Notes: generated by a model from the sequence alone, not told the origin. Counted from the first letter of the stretch, positions 8,678 through 16,493 are shown. The stretch is 42,530 bases of DNA from Flavobacteriales bacterium CG18_big_fil_WC_8_21_14_2_50_32_9 (GCA_002770955.1 PCUH01000117.1:1657-44186); one strand, 5' to 3'. Translations and numbers: made by a program.

Positions 8678-9688
8678 ATGGAAGAACAAACGCCTCAACC
8701 TCATGAAGAAAATAGCATAAATCAATTTAATTCCAGAATTGATTTATCTGAGCTACAACATACAATTCATACTGTTAAACAAGAAATTAGTAAAACAATT
8801 GTTGGTCAGGAAGAAATGTTAGATTTATTGCTTATCTCACTTTTATCGGACGGACACGTATTGATTGAAGGAGTTCCGGGTGTTGCAAAAACACTTACAG
8901 CTAAATTACTGGCTCAAACTGTTTCGGTCAACTTTTCTAGGATTCAATTTACCCCAGATTTAATGCCTTCCGACATCATTGGTACTTCCATTTTTAACCA
9001 AAAAATTGCTGATTTTGAATTTAAAAAAGGGCCCTTGTTTTCCAATATTATTTTGATAGATGAAATTAACCGTTCGCCTGCAAAAACACAAGCAGCTTTG
9101 TTTGAAGTAATGGAAGAACACCAAATTACAAGCGATGGAACAACCTACATTATGCAAGAGCCTTTTTTAGTTTTGGCAACACAAAATCCGTTGGAACAAG
9201 AAGGAACCTACCGCTTGCCCGAAGCCCAGCTCGACCGATTTTTATTTAAGATTGAAGTAGGCTATCCCACCGAAGAACAAGAAGCAAAATTGTTGACCGA
9301 TTTTCATTTTCGTAAAGATAAAATTGATGTTGCCGCAACCAATAAAATTCTCTCAGCAAAACAACTCCTTGCTTACAGAAAAAATGTGAACGAAGTGCAT
9401 GTAGATCAAAGCATTATTGATTATATTGCTAAAATTGTAACCGGTACAAGAAATAATAATTCATTATATATTGGAGCCTCTCCACGAGCCTCTTTGGCTA
9501 TTTTAAAAAGTTCTAAAGCAAATGCAGCTATCCATGGAAGAGATTTTATTACGCCCGATGATGTTAAATTTGTTGCTCCTCATGTGTTGAAACATCGAAT
9601 TATTCTCACTCCTGAAAAAGAAATGGAAGGCATTTTGCCTCATGAAATCATTACAAAGTTAATAGAGACAATTGAAGTCCCTCGTTAG
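8678..9688 (+). CDS. MoxR family AAA+ ATPase
   Basis: The protein has 336 residues with all MoxR/AAA_3 motifs. Walker A is GVPGVAKT at 65-72 (Lys71), and Walker B is LIDEIN with Asp128-Glu129. A sensor-1 Asn is at 170 in ATQNP, and PEAQLDRF at 181-188 carries the arginine-finger region. A C-terminal AAA lid domain contains GASPRASLAI. MoxR ATPases act as chaperone-like factors, often working with vWA-domain proteins; the DUF58 protein encoded next is the obvious partner here. The start ATG at 8678 is 1 nt after the previous stop, so the two genes are probably translationally coupled. Confidence 0.95.
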   Translation: MEEQTPQPHEENSINQFNSRIDLSELQHTIHTVKQEISKTIVGQEEMLDLLLISLLSDGHVLIEGVPGVAKTLTAKLLAQTVSVNFSRIQFTPDLMPSDIIGTSIFNQKIADFEFKKGPLFSNIILIDEINRSPAKTQAALFEVMEEHQITSDGTTYIMQEPFLVLATQNPLEQEGTYRLPEAQLDRFLFKIEVGYPTEEQEAKLLTDFHFRKDKIDVAATNKILSAKQLLAYRKNVNEVHVDQSIIDYIAKIVTGTRNNNSLYIGASPRASLAILKSSKANAAIHGRDFITPDDVKFVAPHVLKHRIILTPEKEMEGILPHEIITKLIETIEVPR

Positions 9689-9725
9689 TAAATGTAACAA
9701 TTTAATTTCTAATAACTAATGACTA

Positions 9726-11057
9726 ATGAACCTCCTTAAATCACTTTATATAAATAATTTATTCTTCTATTTAATTATTGGAATTGTTGCTTTATCTGTT
9801 TTCGGATTTATTTTTTATATCCTATTTTTTATTGCTCAATTGCTATTTATTGGTTTGATTGTATTGCTAGTTATAGATATTTTTCTATTGTTTAAACATA
9901 AAAATGCTTTAGTAGCCCAACGAAACACCATGGACAAACTTTCTAATGGCGATGAAAATGAAATAACCATACTAGTAGAAAACAATTATCCCTTTCCTGT
10001 TCATTTAGAAATTATTGATGAACTCCCCTATCAGTTTCAAGTCAGGAACACTTCGTTTGAATTAACACTGAAAAGTGGAGCAAAAAAAATGATTACCTAC
10101 CCACTTCGACCAACCGCTAGAGGCGAATATGAATTTGGTGCAATAAATTGCTTTGCTTCTTCAAAAATTGGACTTATTTCAAGAAAAATGCAATTTAGTG
10201 AACACGCAAAAGTGCCTGTTTATCCTTCATTTATTCAGATGCGACATTTTGAATTGTTGGCTTTCTCCAACCGATTAACACAAGCAGGAATTAAAAAAAT
10301 TAGAAAAATTGGAAGAAATACTGAATTTGAAAAAATCAATGAATATGTTGCTGGTGATGATTTTAAAACCATAAATTGGAAAGCCACAGCAAGAAAAGAT
10401 AAACTGATGGTGAACCAATATCAAGAAGAAAAATCACAAAATGTATATAGCATTATTGATATGGGAAGAGCTATGAAAATGCCTTTCAAAGGACTAACAT
10501 TGATGGATTATGCAATTAATGCTTCATTGGTAATTTCTAATATCATCATAAAAAAATATGACAAAGCGGGCTTAATTACTTTCAACAATAAACTAAAAAG
10601 TGTGCTAAAAGCAGAACACAAATCTTCGCACATTCAAAAAATAATGGATTTGCTCTATAGCCAAAAAACAGGTTATGCTGAAAGTAATTTTGAGGAACTT
10701 TACACCACTATAAAATATAAACTTAACCAGCGAAGTTTGCTATTGCTTTATACCAACTTTGAAACCATTGATAGTTTGCAACGGCAAATGAAATACTTGA
10801 GAGGCATAGCAAAAAACCATTTGTTGGTAGTAATTTTTTTTGAAAACACAGAACTAACAACCCTTGCAACAAAAATAGCCAACACCACCGAAGAAATTTA
10901 TTTTCAAACCATAGCTGAAAAATTTGCTTACGAGAAAAAAATAATTTTAAAACAGCTTCAAAACAATGGCATACAAGCTATTTATACTTCTCCAGAAGAT
11001 CTTACAATAAACAGTATAAATAAATACTTAGAAATTAAAGCAAGGCAACTGTTGTAA
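9726..11057 (+). CDS. DUF58 domain-containing protein (vWA-like MoxR partner)
   Basis: This 443-residue protein has two N-terminal membrane segments (about residues 11-60). A beta-rich region then precedes the DUF58 core, where the motif EFEKINEYVAGDDFKTINWKATARKDKLMV lies near residues 203-232. This is followed by a vWA-like fold with SIIDMGRAM as the metal-site-like segment and YTNFETIDSLQ later. DUF58 proteins regularly pair with MoxR ATPases. The gene closes the block that begins at 4812. A short low-complexity spacer (taataactaatgactaatg-type words) separates it from the MoxR gene. Confidence 0.9.
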   Translation: MNLLKSLYINNLFFYLIIGIVALSVFGFIFYILFFIAQLLFIGLIVLLVIDIFLLFKHKNALVAQRNTMDKLSNGDENEITILVENNYPFPVHLEIIDELPYQFQVRNTSFELTLKSGAKKMITYPLRPTARGEYEFGAINCFASSKIGLISRKMQFSEHAKVPVYPSFIQMRHFELLAFSNRLTQAGIKKIRKIGRNTEFEKINEYVAGDDFKTINWKATARKDKLMVNQYQEEKSQNVYSIIDMGRAMKMPFKGLTLMDYAINASLVISNIIIKKYDKAGLITFNNKLKSVLKAEHKSSHIQKIMDLLYSQKTGYAESNFEELYTTIKYKLNQRSLLLLYTNFETIDSLQRQMKYLRGIAKNHLLVVIFFENTELTTLATKIANTTEEIYFQTIAEKFAYEKKIILKQLQNNGIQAIYTSPEDLTINSINKYLEIKARQLL

Positions 11058-11106
11058 GGATTAAAAACAGTACTGATAAATTTGCAAAACATAAAAACCC
11101 ATTGGG

Positions 11107-11136
11107 TTGATTTGTAAACTATTTTTTATATATTTG
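11107..11136 (+). promoter_or_regulatory. putative promoter of the T9SS-secreted propeller protein
   Basis: TTG at 11107-11109 and TATATTTG at 11129-11136 are 19 nt apart, matching the Bacteroidota promoter pattern. The start codon at 11179 is about 42 nt downstream of the -7 box. A small palindrome AACCCATTGGGTT (11096-11108) lies immediately upstream, overlaps the -33 position, and could end DUF58 transcription or bind a regulator. Confidence 0.45.
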
Positions 11137-11178
11137 AATAAAAATAAAATGTTTCCATTAAAAAAATCAAAATAAGAT

Positions 11179-12804
11179 ATGAAAAATGTTTTTTATTTTT
11201 TATCGATACTTTCTTTTTTGACTTCATCTTTAAGTTTTTCACAAAATATTGATTGGGGATTTAAAATTGGCGGTTCTTATGAGGATAGGGCACTTGATAT
11301 AGTTAAGGATTCTTTAGGAAATATTTATATAACAGGTGGGATTTCAAACTCAGTTAATTTCAACCCTAATAGTAATCCTTTTTGGATTAATGCTGTTGGA
11401 CAAAATTCAAGTGATGTATATATTGCAAAATACAATAAAGATTTTGTGCTGTTATGGGGATTTTCAATAGGCAGTAATTCTTGGGAAACAGGTGCGAAAT
11501 TAATAGTTGATGACTCCTTAAATGTTTATTTGATAGGTGAAGGTTTTGGAAATATTGACTTTGATCCAACAACTGGAAATTATTTTCATGATTGCTCTCC
11601 TTCTAATGCATTCATTGCAAAATACGATAAAAACGGTGTTTTCAAAGCTGTACATAGTATCCCATCAATTAGTATGTACCCACCAAATGCTAATATTTAT
11701 CAAGATAATCAAAATAATATATTCACTTATTCTAATGATACTTTATCTAAATTTAATATTAATCTGCAATTAATATGGAAAAAAAGAATTTCTGGACAAC
11801 CTGAACTTTTTGATAAAAAAGATTTTTATGCCATTCAGAATTTTAAAACCCCATTTTATTCTTCTAATTACGGTCAGCTAAATATAGCACTTGAAAAATA
11901 TGATAACATTAATGGTAATATCATTTTCACAAAACAATACGCTCTTTCCACTGGATTTGTTAATGGTGGGATAATAAAAAAAACAAAAAATAGTAAACTA
12001 ATCATTTCTGGAAAGTTTTGGGGAAATTTATCTTTATATGGAAATAATGACACTATTTCTTTATCAAATTCAGATATGGGTAATGGTCCTTGGGGTCAAT
12101 ATCCTATAGATAGGGAATTTATTGCAATGTATGACACGTTGCATAACATATATTGGGCTAAAGCTTTTGATAATCTAAGCCCTGAGCCTTATATTATTGA
12201 AACTGATATTAATGGCAATATTTACACTTTAGGGTTTTTAAATTTCAATGCTAATTTTGATCCTAACAACAATGTACAACTGACTAATAATGGATATGGA
12301 AACTATGTTGCTAAATACGACAGTAATTTTACATATTGTGCAGCTTCACAATTTTTGGGAGGTAGTTACAATGACTTCATTGGTGGTTTTAAATTACAGA
12401 ATGATACAGCGGTAATGTGTGGTCATTTCTTTAATACTATAGACTTAGATTTAACATCTTCATCGTTTTTATTGTCCGAAAGTCCTCCTGAAAATATTTT
12501 TGTAGCTAAATATTCTAATTTTAATATTGTTACAAATCCTGCGTCAGTTTCAGAAAATATTACAAATTCACTAAATGTTAATATCTTTCCTAATCCTTCT
12601 AATGGTGTTTTTGGATTGAATATAAATTCGATTACTAAAAATATTAAAATAATGATTTATGATTTAAGAGGTAGAATTATACTTTCAAAAATTATAAATG
12701 AAAATTTTATAAAAATTGATTTATCTAATTATCCATCATCAATTTACATTCTTAATATTGAAACCGAAAATTCAATAATTTCAAAGAAGATTATTAAAAA
12801 TTAA
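11179..12804 (+). CDS. secreted SBBP/propeller-type protein with type IX secretion sorting domain
   Basis: The protein has 541 residues. The N-terminus is a signal peptide (KNVFYFLSILSFLTSSLSFSQ-like, cleavage after Ser-Phe-Ser). Repeats of the SBBP type fill residues 25-450: each has an Asp/Gly-rich turn, then GNIYITGG-like or DSLNVYLIGE-like strands, then AKYDKN. At the C-terminus, the last 75 residues carry the type A sorting domain: IFPNPSNGVFGLN, then MIYDLRGRII, then a closing SKKIIKN. T9SS cargo with this tail is exported through the outer membrane. The passenger's role is unknown; such propellers are often surface or adhesive proteins. It stands alone, between the MoxR block and the restriction-modification locus. 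Confidence 0.88.
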   Translation: MKNVFYFLSILSFLTSSLSFSQNIDWGFKIGGSYEDRALDIVKDSLGNIYITGGISNSVNFNPNSNPFWINAVGQNSSDVYIAKYNKDFVLLWGFSIGSNSWETGAKLIVDDSLNVYLIGEGFGNIDFDPTTGNYFHDCSPSNAFIAKYDKNGVFKAVHSIPSISMYPPNANIYQDNQNNIFTYSNDTLSKFNINLQLIWKKRISGQPELFDKKDFYAIQNFKTPFYSSNYGQLNIALEKYDNINGNIIFTKQYALSTGFVNGGIIKKTKNSKLIISGKFWGNLSLYGNNDTISLSNSDMGNGPWGQYPIDREFIAMYDTLHNIYWAKAFDNLSPEPYIIETDINGNIYTLGFLNFNANFDPNNNVQLTNNGYGNYVAKYDSNFTYCAASQFLGGSYNDFIGGFKLQNDTAVMCGHFFNTIDLDLTSSSFLLSESPPENIFVAKYSNFNIVTNPASVSENITNSLNVNIFPNPSNGVFGLNINSITKNIKIMIYDLRGRIILSKIINENFIKIDLSNYPSSIYILNIETENSIISKKIIKN

Positions 12805-12874
12805 CCCTTTTTCCAAGGTTAGCACTCAAACACCAAACAAAGAACTTTTTTGTTGCCAGACAAAAAAAAAAGAA

Positions 12875-13054
12875 ATGAATGAAAAATATGAAATTGAACA
12901 AGGATATCAACTATTCATCTTTAAGATTGAAGACTACTCGAATGATGTAGTAATTGCAGCCAAACATGTCACGTTTAATACGAACACAGTATACTACTAC
13001 GAAAGACCTAACCTTAAAGAAAAAGAAAGAATAGCCGACTTTGTGAATAAATAA
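12875..13054 (+). CDS. small hypothetical protein, 59 aa
   Basis: An ATG at 12875 opens a 59-codon frame ending in TAA at 13052-13054. The product begins NEKYEIEQGYQLFIFKIEDY and ends KEKERIADFVNK. It is balanced in charge, has no membrane segment, and shows alternating hydrophobic strands followed by a charged helix, as real small proteins do. The ATG lies 10-14 nt after a long A-run with no clear ribosome site, which is normal in this phylum. I do not recognise the family. It marks the left edge of the accessory region, beside the restriction-modification genes. Expression is unproven. Confidence 0.5.
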   Translation: MNEKYEIEQGYQLFIFKIEDYSNDVVIAAKHVTFNTNTVYYYERPNLKEKERIADFVNK

Positions 13055-13316
13055 AACACCCCATAATCAAATAGATGGCTCCACCAGATAAACTGGCAGA
13101 GCACACCAAATTTGTGCAATTTTAACAAAGTGTAACTCGTTCTGATAATAACAAACTTTTATCATGAGTTAAAAACTTACAGTAGAAAATGGCACAAAAC
13201 TGGCTATTTTTCAGATACTTGACCTTTATGCAATTTCACCAAACTGAATACCAACAAAGAACATCACTGAAAAAATTGTACATTTGCGACAATGAAAAAA
13301 TAAAATTAAAATAAGA
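13055..13316. other. intergenic region upstream of the restriction endonuclease remnant
   Basis: There is no coding frame of note in these 262 bp. A TACATTTG box at 13279-13286 fits a -7 promoter element for the endonuclease gene that begins at 13317. Two weak inverted repeats are present: GCACA/TGTGC around 13100-13116, and an imperfect AACTC/GAGTT pair around 13127-13163. I could not assign the rest. Confidence 0.4.
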
Positions 13317-14006
13317 ATGACAGAAAAGAAAAAGGTTACAGCGAATGAAATTTATGATTTGTTGTTGAACGAATTTAAAATAAAAGAACAAATCGGAAGC
13401 GTTTAAATTATTCTTGGTGGAATTTCTGCAAAATACAACGGTAAAGACGCAATTGGCGACTTACTACAAGAATGGCTTGGCGAATGGTTAAAACAAAAGA
13501 ACTTTTATTTTAGATCCAGAGCAAACACACAAGAATTTCCAGACTTTTTACTTGCCAAAGACGATAAAAGTGGCTTTTTAGAAATCAAAACATTCAATGC
13601 AAATGCTACACCAGCATTTGATATTGCAAATTTTGACTCTTATAATAAATCTTTGCTTATCAAGCCTGAAAGACTTGATGCAGATTATTTGATTTTTGGT
13701 TACAAAATGGTTGATTCTGTTTTGAGCATAGACAATTTATGGCTTATGAAAGTTTGGGAAATGGCAGGGACTTCGGGAGCAAATCCTGTAAATATGCAAA
13801 CTAAAAATAGCCAACCATATAATTTAAGACCGATAAAATGGTATGCAAAAAACCCAAAGAATAAACCATTTGCGAACAAAATCACTTTTCTAAATGCCAT
13901 TGCTGAAACACTTGAAAAATATTCACACAGCACAGGAAGTTACAGTAAAAATTGGTTAAAAAATGTGAAGAAAAAATATTTTGAAAACACAGGAATTAAA
14001 CTCTAA
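13317..14006 (+). pseudogene. type II restriction endonuclease (NgoBV-like), interrupted by in-frame TAA
   Basis: Reading from ATG 13317, the frame runs 229 codons to TAA at 14004 but is cut by TAA at 13404-13406 (codon 30). Before the stop: MTEKKKVTANEIYDLLLNEF. After it: ILGGISAKYNGKDAIGDLLQ, then a likely catalytic segment EFPDFLLAKDDKSGFLEIKTF with a PD...ExK arrangement, then FDIANFDSYNKSLLIKPERL. These segments look like the RE_NgoBV family (GGNNCC cutters); an HaeII-type enzyme is the alternative. No other lesion is visible, so a single base change could explain the damage. An in-frame TTG at 13653 would restart too late to keep the catalytic residues. The gene converges on the methyltransferase and overlaps its 3' end by 11 bp. 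Confidence 0.75.
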
Positions 14007-15354
14007 CTCCTGCGTTTTCTGTTTCTAATATTTCGTACTCGTACACTTCCAACGCATCTAAAACTCTTTCGGCAACAGCTTTAATAACAGGAACAACAAC
14101 AGTATTTCCCAACAAATCAAAAGCTAAACTTTCTTTAACAGGTATTTCGTAATTTTCTGGGTATCCGAAAATTCTTAATCCTTCTCTTATTGTTAGTTTT
14201 CTAATTCCTTTACCATCGGGAACAACTATTTTAACCATATCGGTTGCTACCAATGTTGGTGCAATTTCAAACGGATTTAAAATTTTATTAACTTCAAAAC
14301 TTAATTTTCCAGTTACAATATTGTAGCCTTTTGGTTTTGTTTCATCATACACACGAGAAGTAATTGTACCATTTTCAGCAACTTCACTTATCAATTTTTT
14401 AGGGTGTTCAAACTTTATATAACCTTTTTCAACTAAATCATCCAAAAGTGCCTTTACGTCAACACTTTCAAACAAATTATTCGTTGGAAAAAATGACTGA
14501 ATTTGACTTAAAGTCAAAGGCATTCCATCCATCCAATCAATACCAATTTCACTTGCCCATTGCTTTTTTCTACGTTCTTTAAAAAGCCTATTCAATAAGT
14601 TTATTTGGTCTTTTGTGCATTCGCCTTTTACGCCAATATCCCAGCTATGAATATTGTTTTCGCCACCACGTTTGTCTTTAATGGATTTTCCGTAAAGTTC
14701 TTTAATCGTGAAATGTGAAAGTAATTTTTTAGTGAAATCGGTATTCATCGTTGGTTTGCCACTTTCTAAAACATCTTTCAAAACTTTAAAAGTTGGTTCA
14801 AAATTTTCTAATGATACTTTTTCGTTTTTTGTACCGACAATAAAAACACATTTTCTTGACTGAGGAACACCAAAATTTACACTATCTAAAACTTTCCAGG
14901 AAACTTGATAATCTAACTCATTTTCAAGTTTATCTAAAATTGTTTTAAGTGTTCTTCCTATTTCATCATATTTATTTTCTAAATCGTGTTTTACCAAACC
15001 TTCAACATTTTCAAGAATAAATCCTTTTGGTTGGTGGTATTTAATAATTCGTTCTATTTCAAAAAACAAAGTTCCTCTTGTATCGGCAAAACCATTGCGT
15101 TTTCCACTAGCACTAAACGGCTGACAAGGAAATCCACCAAACAAAAAATCAAATGGTGGAATATCTTCATTTTTAACTTGAAAAATATCGCCAACAAAAT
15201 TTTCGTGATGATGATTATGTTTTAGCGTTTCAATTGCATAAGGTTTGATTTCAGAAGTCAAAACACATTCTGTTTCAATTCCTCTTTCTTTACAGGCTTG
15301 CTCAAAACCAAGACGAATGCCACCAAGACCAGCGAATAAGTCAATAAATTTAAT
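13996..15354 (-). CDS. DNA (cytosine-5-)-methyltransferase, apparent ATT start
   Basis: All cytosine-5 methyltransferase motifs are readable: motif I FIDLFAGLGGIRLGFE at the very N-terminus, motif IV GFPCQPFS with the catalytic Cys near residue 77, ENV near 115-117, QSRKCVFIVG (motif VIII), a target-recognition region, then REGLRIFGYPE (motif IX) and LGNTVVVPVI (motif X). Length from 15354 is 452 residues, normal for the family. No ATG, GTG or TTG precedes motif I: the codons are TAA ATT AAA TTT ATT GAC, where TAA ends the DUF6471 gene in the same frame. ATT at 15354-15352 is therefore the likely start. A start at the first TTG (15261) would delete motif I. It protects DNA for the convergent endonuclease remnant. 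Confidence 0.87.
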   Translation of the reverse strand: MKFIDLFAGLGGIRLGFEQACKERGIETECVLTSEIKPYAIETLKHNHHHENFVGDIFQVKNEDIPPFDFLFGGFPCQPFSASGKRNGFADTRGTLFFEIERIIKYHQPKGFILENVEGLVKHDLENKYDEIGRTLKTILDKLENELDYQVSWKVLDSVNFGVPQSRKCVFIVGTKNEKVSLENFEPTFKVLKDVLESGKPTMNTDFTKKLLSHFTIKELYGKSIKDKRGGENNIHSWDIGVKGECTKDQINLLNRLFKERRKKQWASEIGIDWMDGMPLTLSQIQSFFPTNNLFESVDVKALLDDLVEKGYIKFEHPKKLISEVAENGTITSRVYDETKPKGYNIVTGKLSFEVNKILNPFEIAPTLVATDMVKIVVPDGKGIRKLTIREGLRIFGYPENYEIPVKESLAFDLLGNTVVVPVIKAVAERVLDALEVYEYEILETENAGVRV

Positions 15355-15636
15355 TTAGTTCTCATCTTTCACAGTTTTATATTCAACATTTGGCTCCGCA
15401 ACCATCAAATTAGAACGATATTCTTCAACTTCTATTTTAGTGCAACCTATGACATATAAACATTGCATAAAAAAAGAAGCACTAAAAGTGCCACGACTAA
15501 TTTTACTGTCAACACTTGACTTCGTTTCAGTAAAACCGTTTTCGTTTAACAAAGTAGTTAAATCTTCGGTGGACAAACCTCTTTTAACTAACTCTGATTT
15601 GAGTATTCGTTTGACTTTATTGTTCCATTCAGACAT
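15355..15636 (-). CDS. DUF6471 domain protein, HTH-like, restriction-modification associated
   Basis: This 93-residue protein starts from the ATG at 15636 (MSEWNNKVKRILKSELVKRG). A TTG at 15660 would add eight residues with no conserved look. Its body has the DUF6471 pattern: a helix with WNNKVKRILKSELVKRGLS, then LLNENGFTETKSSVDSKISRGTFSASFFMQCL, ending with IGC. The arrangement resembles a helix-turn-helix. Such proteins are commonly encoded next to DNA methyltransferases and may control them; that role is inference. The stop codon TAA (15357-15355) is followed immediately, in the same frame, by the methyltransferase coding sequence. Confidence 0.82.
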   Translation of the reverse strand: MSEWNNKVKRILKSELVKRGLSTEDLTTLLNENGFTETKSSVDSKISRGTFSASFFMQCLYVIGCTKIEVEEYRSNLMVAEPNVEYKTVKDEN

Positions 15637-15657
15637 ATCTTGACTTAAATTTATTTG

Positions 15658-15689
15658 CAAATATGAGAATAATAATTCAAATACGCAAA
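15658..15689 (-). promoter_or_regulatory. putative promoter for DUF6471-methyltransferase operon
   Basis: On the minus strand, TTTG (15689-15686) and CATATTTG (15665-15658) are separated by 20 nt, which fits TTTG / TAnnTTTG with one mismatch. Transcription would start roughly 15 nt before the ATG at 15636. It is a motif match only. Confidence 0.4.
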
Positions 15690-15746
15690 AATTAAAGCGA
15701 AAATGAAAAAATAATATTTTCTACAACAATGAAATTAGTATTTTTC

Positions 15747-15780
15747 AATTTATTGTTCGTATATTTGCGAACAATAAATT
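15747..15780 (+). promoter_or_regulatory. arsR operator overlapping the -7 promoter box (site 1)
   Basis: Two perfect 13-bp arms, AATTTATTGTTCG (15747-15759) and CGAACAATAAATT (15768-15780), flank an 8-bp spacer TATATTTG (15760-15767). The spacer is an exact TAnnTTTG -7 element. The arsR start codon is 10 nt beyond the right arm. A dimeric ArsR bound here would cover the promoter, so autorepression is the natural reading. Two more copies lie before the thioredoxin gene. Confidence 0.8.
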
Positions 15781-15789
15781 TATCAGCTT

Positions 15790-16095
15790 ATGCCAAATAC
15801 AAATAAATCAACTTATTTTACCACTGAACAAGAACAAACAGCACGGTTCGCAAAAGCATTAGGACATCCAGTTCGAATTGCGATATTGGAACTACTCAAT
15901 TCTCAATCGTGCTGTTTCCATGGCGATATGGCTGAAGTGCTGCCCATTGCAAAATCAACCCTTTCGCAACACTTAAAAGAACTCAAAGATGCTGGACTCA
16001 TTCAAGGAGATATTACACCTCCCTCAACAAAGTATTGCATTAATCGAGAAAGTTTCGCTCTTGCTAAATTATTAATAAACAAAGTATTAAAATAA
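15790..16095 (+). CDS. arsR: ArsR family metalloregulator
   Basis: The 101-residue protein is a winged helix-turn-helix of the ArsR/SmtB type. RFAKALGHPVRIAILELL at residues 19-36 is the family opening, and the recognition helix lies around KSTLSQHLKELKDAGLI at 55-71. The metal site is not the classic ELCVCDL; instead a Cys41-Cys42 pair lies before the helix (SQSCCFHGDM), and Cys83 (KYCINRE) could be the third ligand. Three cysteines suit As(III) or a trivalent organoarsenical as inducer. Its own promoter contains the perfect inverted repeat described at 15747-15780, and two similar sites control the downstream genes, so it is likely the repressor of the whole cluster. Confidence 0.92.
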   Translation: MPNTNKSTYFTTEQEQTARFAKALGHPVRIAILELLNSQSCCFHGDMAEVLPIAKSTLSQHLKELKDAGLIQGDITPPSTKYCINRESFALAKLLINKVLK

Positions 16096-16110
16096 TTTTT
16101 TAAAAAAGTT

Positions 16111-16128
16111 GTTCGTAGATTTGCGAAT
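16111..16128 (+). promoter_or_regulatory. ArsR operator/promoter before thioredoxin gene (site 2)
   Basis: GTTCG (16111-16115), TAGATTTG (16116-16123) and CGAAT (16124-16128) repeat the layout of site 1, with four perfect arm bases and a spacer that is an exact TAnnTTTG box. It lies about 53 nt before the ATG at 16181 and 21 nt before site 3. Confidence 0.65.
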
Positions 16129-16138
16129 TACGAATTAA

Positions 16139-16158
16139 TGTTCGTATATTTGCGAACA
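16139..16158 (+). promoter_or_regulatory. ArsR operator/promoter before thioredoxin gene (site 3)
   Basis: TGTTCG (16139-16144), TATATTTG (16145-16152) and CGAACA (16153-16158) form a perfect 6-bp inverted repeat around an exact -7 box. The core of 20 bases is identical to that of site 1. Sites 2 and 3 start 29 bp apart, which could allow two stacked dimers and two transcription starts. Repression of the thioredoxin-led operon by ArsR is inferred. Confidence 0.75.
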
Positions 16159-16180
16159 GAATAAATAAAACAAAAAAAAT

Positions 16181-16414
16181 ATGACCGAAATTAAAGTATT
16201 AGGACCAGGTTGCCCAAAGTGCAAAAACACCTACAGTAATGTGCTTGAAGCACTCAAACAAACCAACATTGAAGCAAATGTGGAGAAAATAGAAGACATC
16301 GAAGAAATGATGAAGTACAATATTTTAACCACACCAGTATTGATGATTAATGGTGAAATTAAAGTTAAAGGAAGAATTGCTCAAGTAAGTGAAATTGTTG
16401 AACTATTGAAATAA
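16181..16414 (+). CDS. small thioredoxin-family protein (CPKC; redox-active disulfide protein 2 type)
   Basis: The 77-residue product is a minimal thioredoxin fold with the active site GPGCPKCKNTY; the cysteines are residues 11 and 14. The cis-proline lies in TTPVLMINGEIKVKG near residues 55-69. Proteins of this type are frequent in arsenic, mercury and copper resistance operons. In the arsEFG system a small thiol protein works with ArsF in nitroarsenical reduction, and this gene may be its counterpart; that is inference. It is the first gene after two ArsR operator copies, so it is probably arsenic-induced. The rhodanese gene follows 79 nt downstream. Confidence 0.85.
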   Translation: MTEIKVLGPGCPKCKNTYSNVLEALKQTNIEANVEKIEDIEEMMKYNILTTPVLMINGEIKVKGRIAQVSEIVELLK

Positions 16415-16493
16415 TTATGATTTACGATTTTATTAACTGTGAGCTTACAACCGTAAACAAAATAAAAATTTTAAACTCAAAACTAAATAAAAA

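Noticed and set aside
13055..13316. Possible attachment or integron-type site in the spacer before the endonuclease remnant
   Set aside because: No core-site pairs, tRNA gene, integrase or flanking direct repeats were found; only weak inverted repeats are present.
14986..15225. Plus-strand frame of 79 codons inside the methyltransferase gene
   Set aside because: The minus strand carries conserved catalytic motifs across this stretch, so the plus-strand frame is a shadow.
13404..15357. Possible reassignment of TAA as a sense codon, since both the endonuclease (13404) and the DUF6471-methyltransferase junction (15355) have an in-frame TAA followed by ATT
   Set aside because: Most other genes in the window end at normal stops including TAA, with following sequence that is clearly non-coding, so a changed code does not fit; nonsense mutation and an unusual start are simpler.
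15790..16095. Regulator as a cadmium/zinc SmtB-type sensor
   Set aside because: The classic metal-binding motif is absent; the three cysteines and neighbouring arsM and arsP genes favour arsenic.
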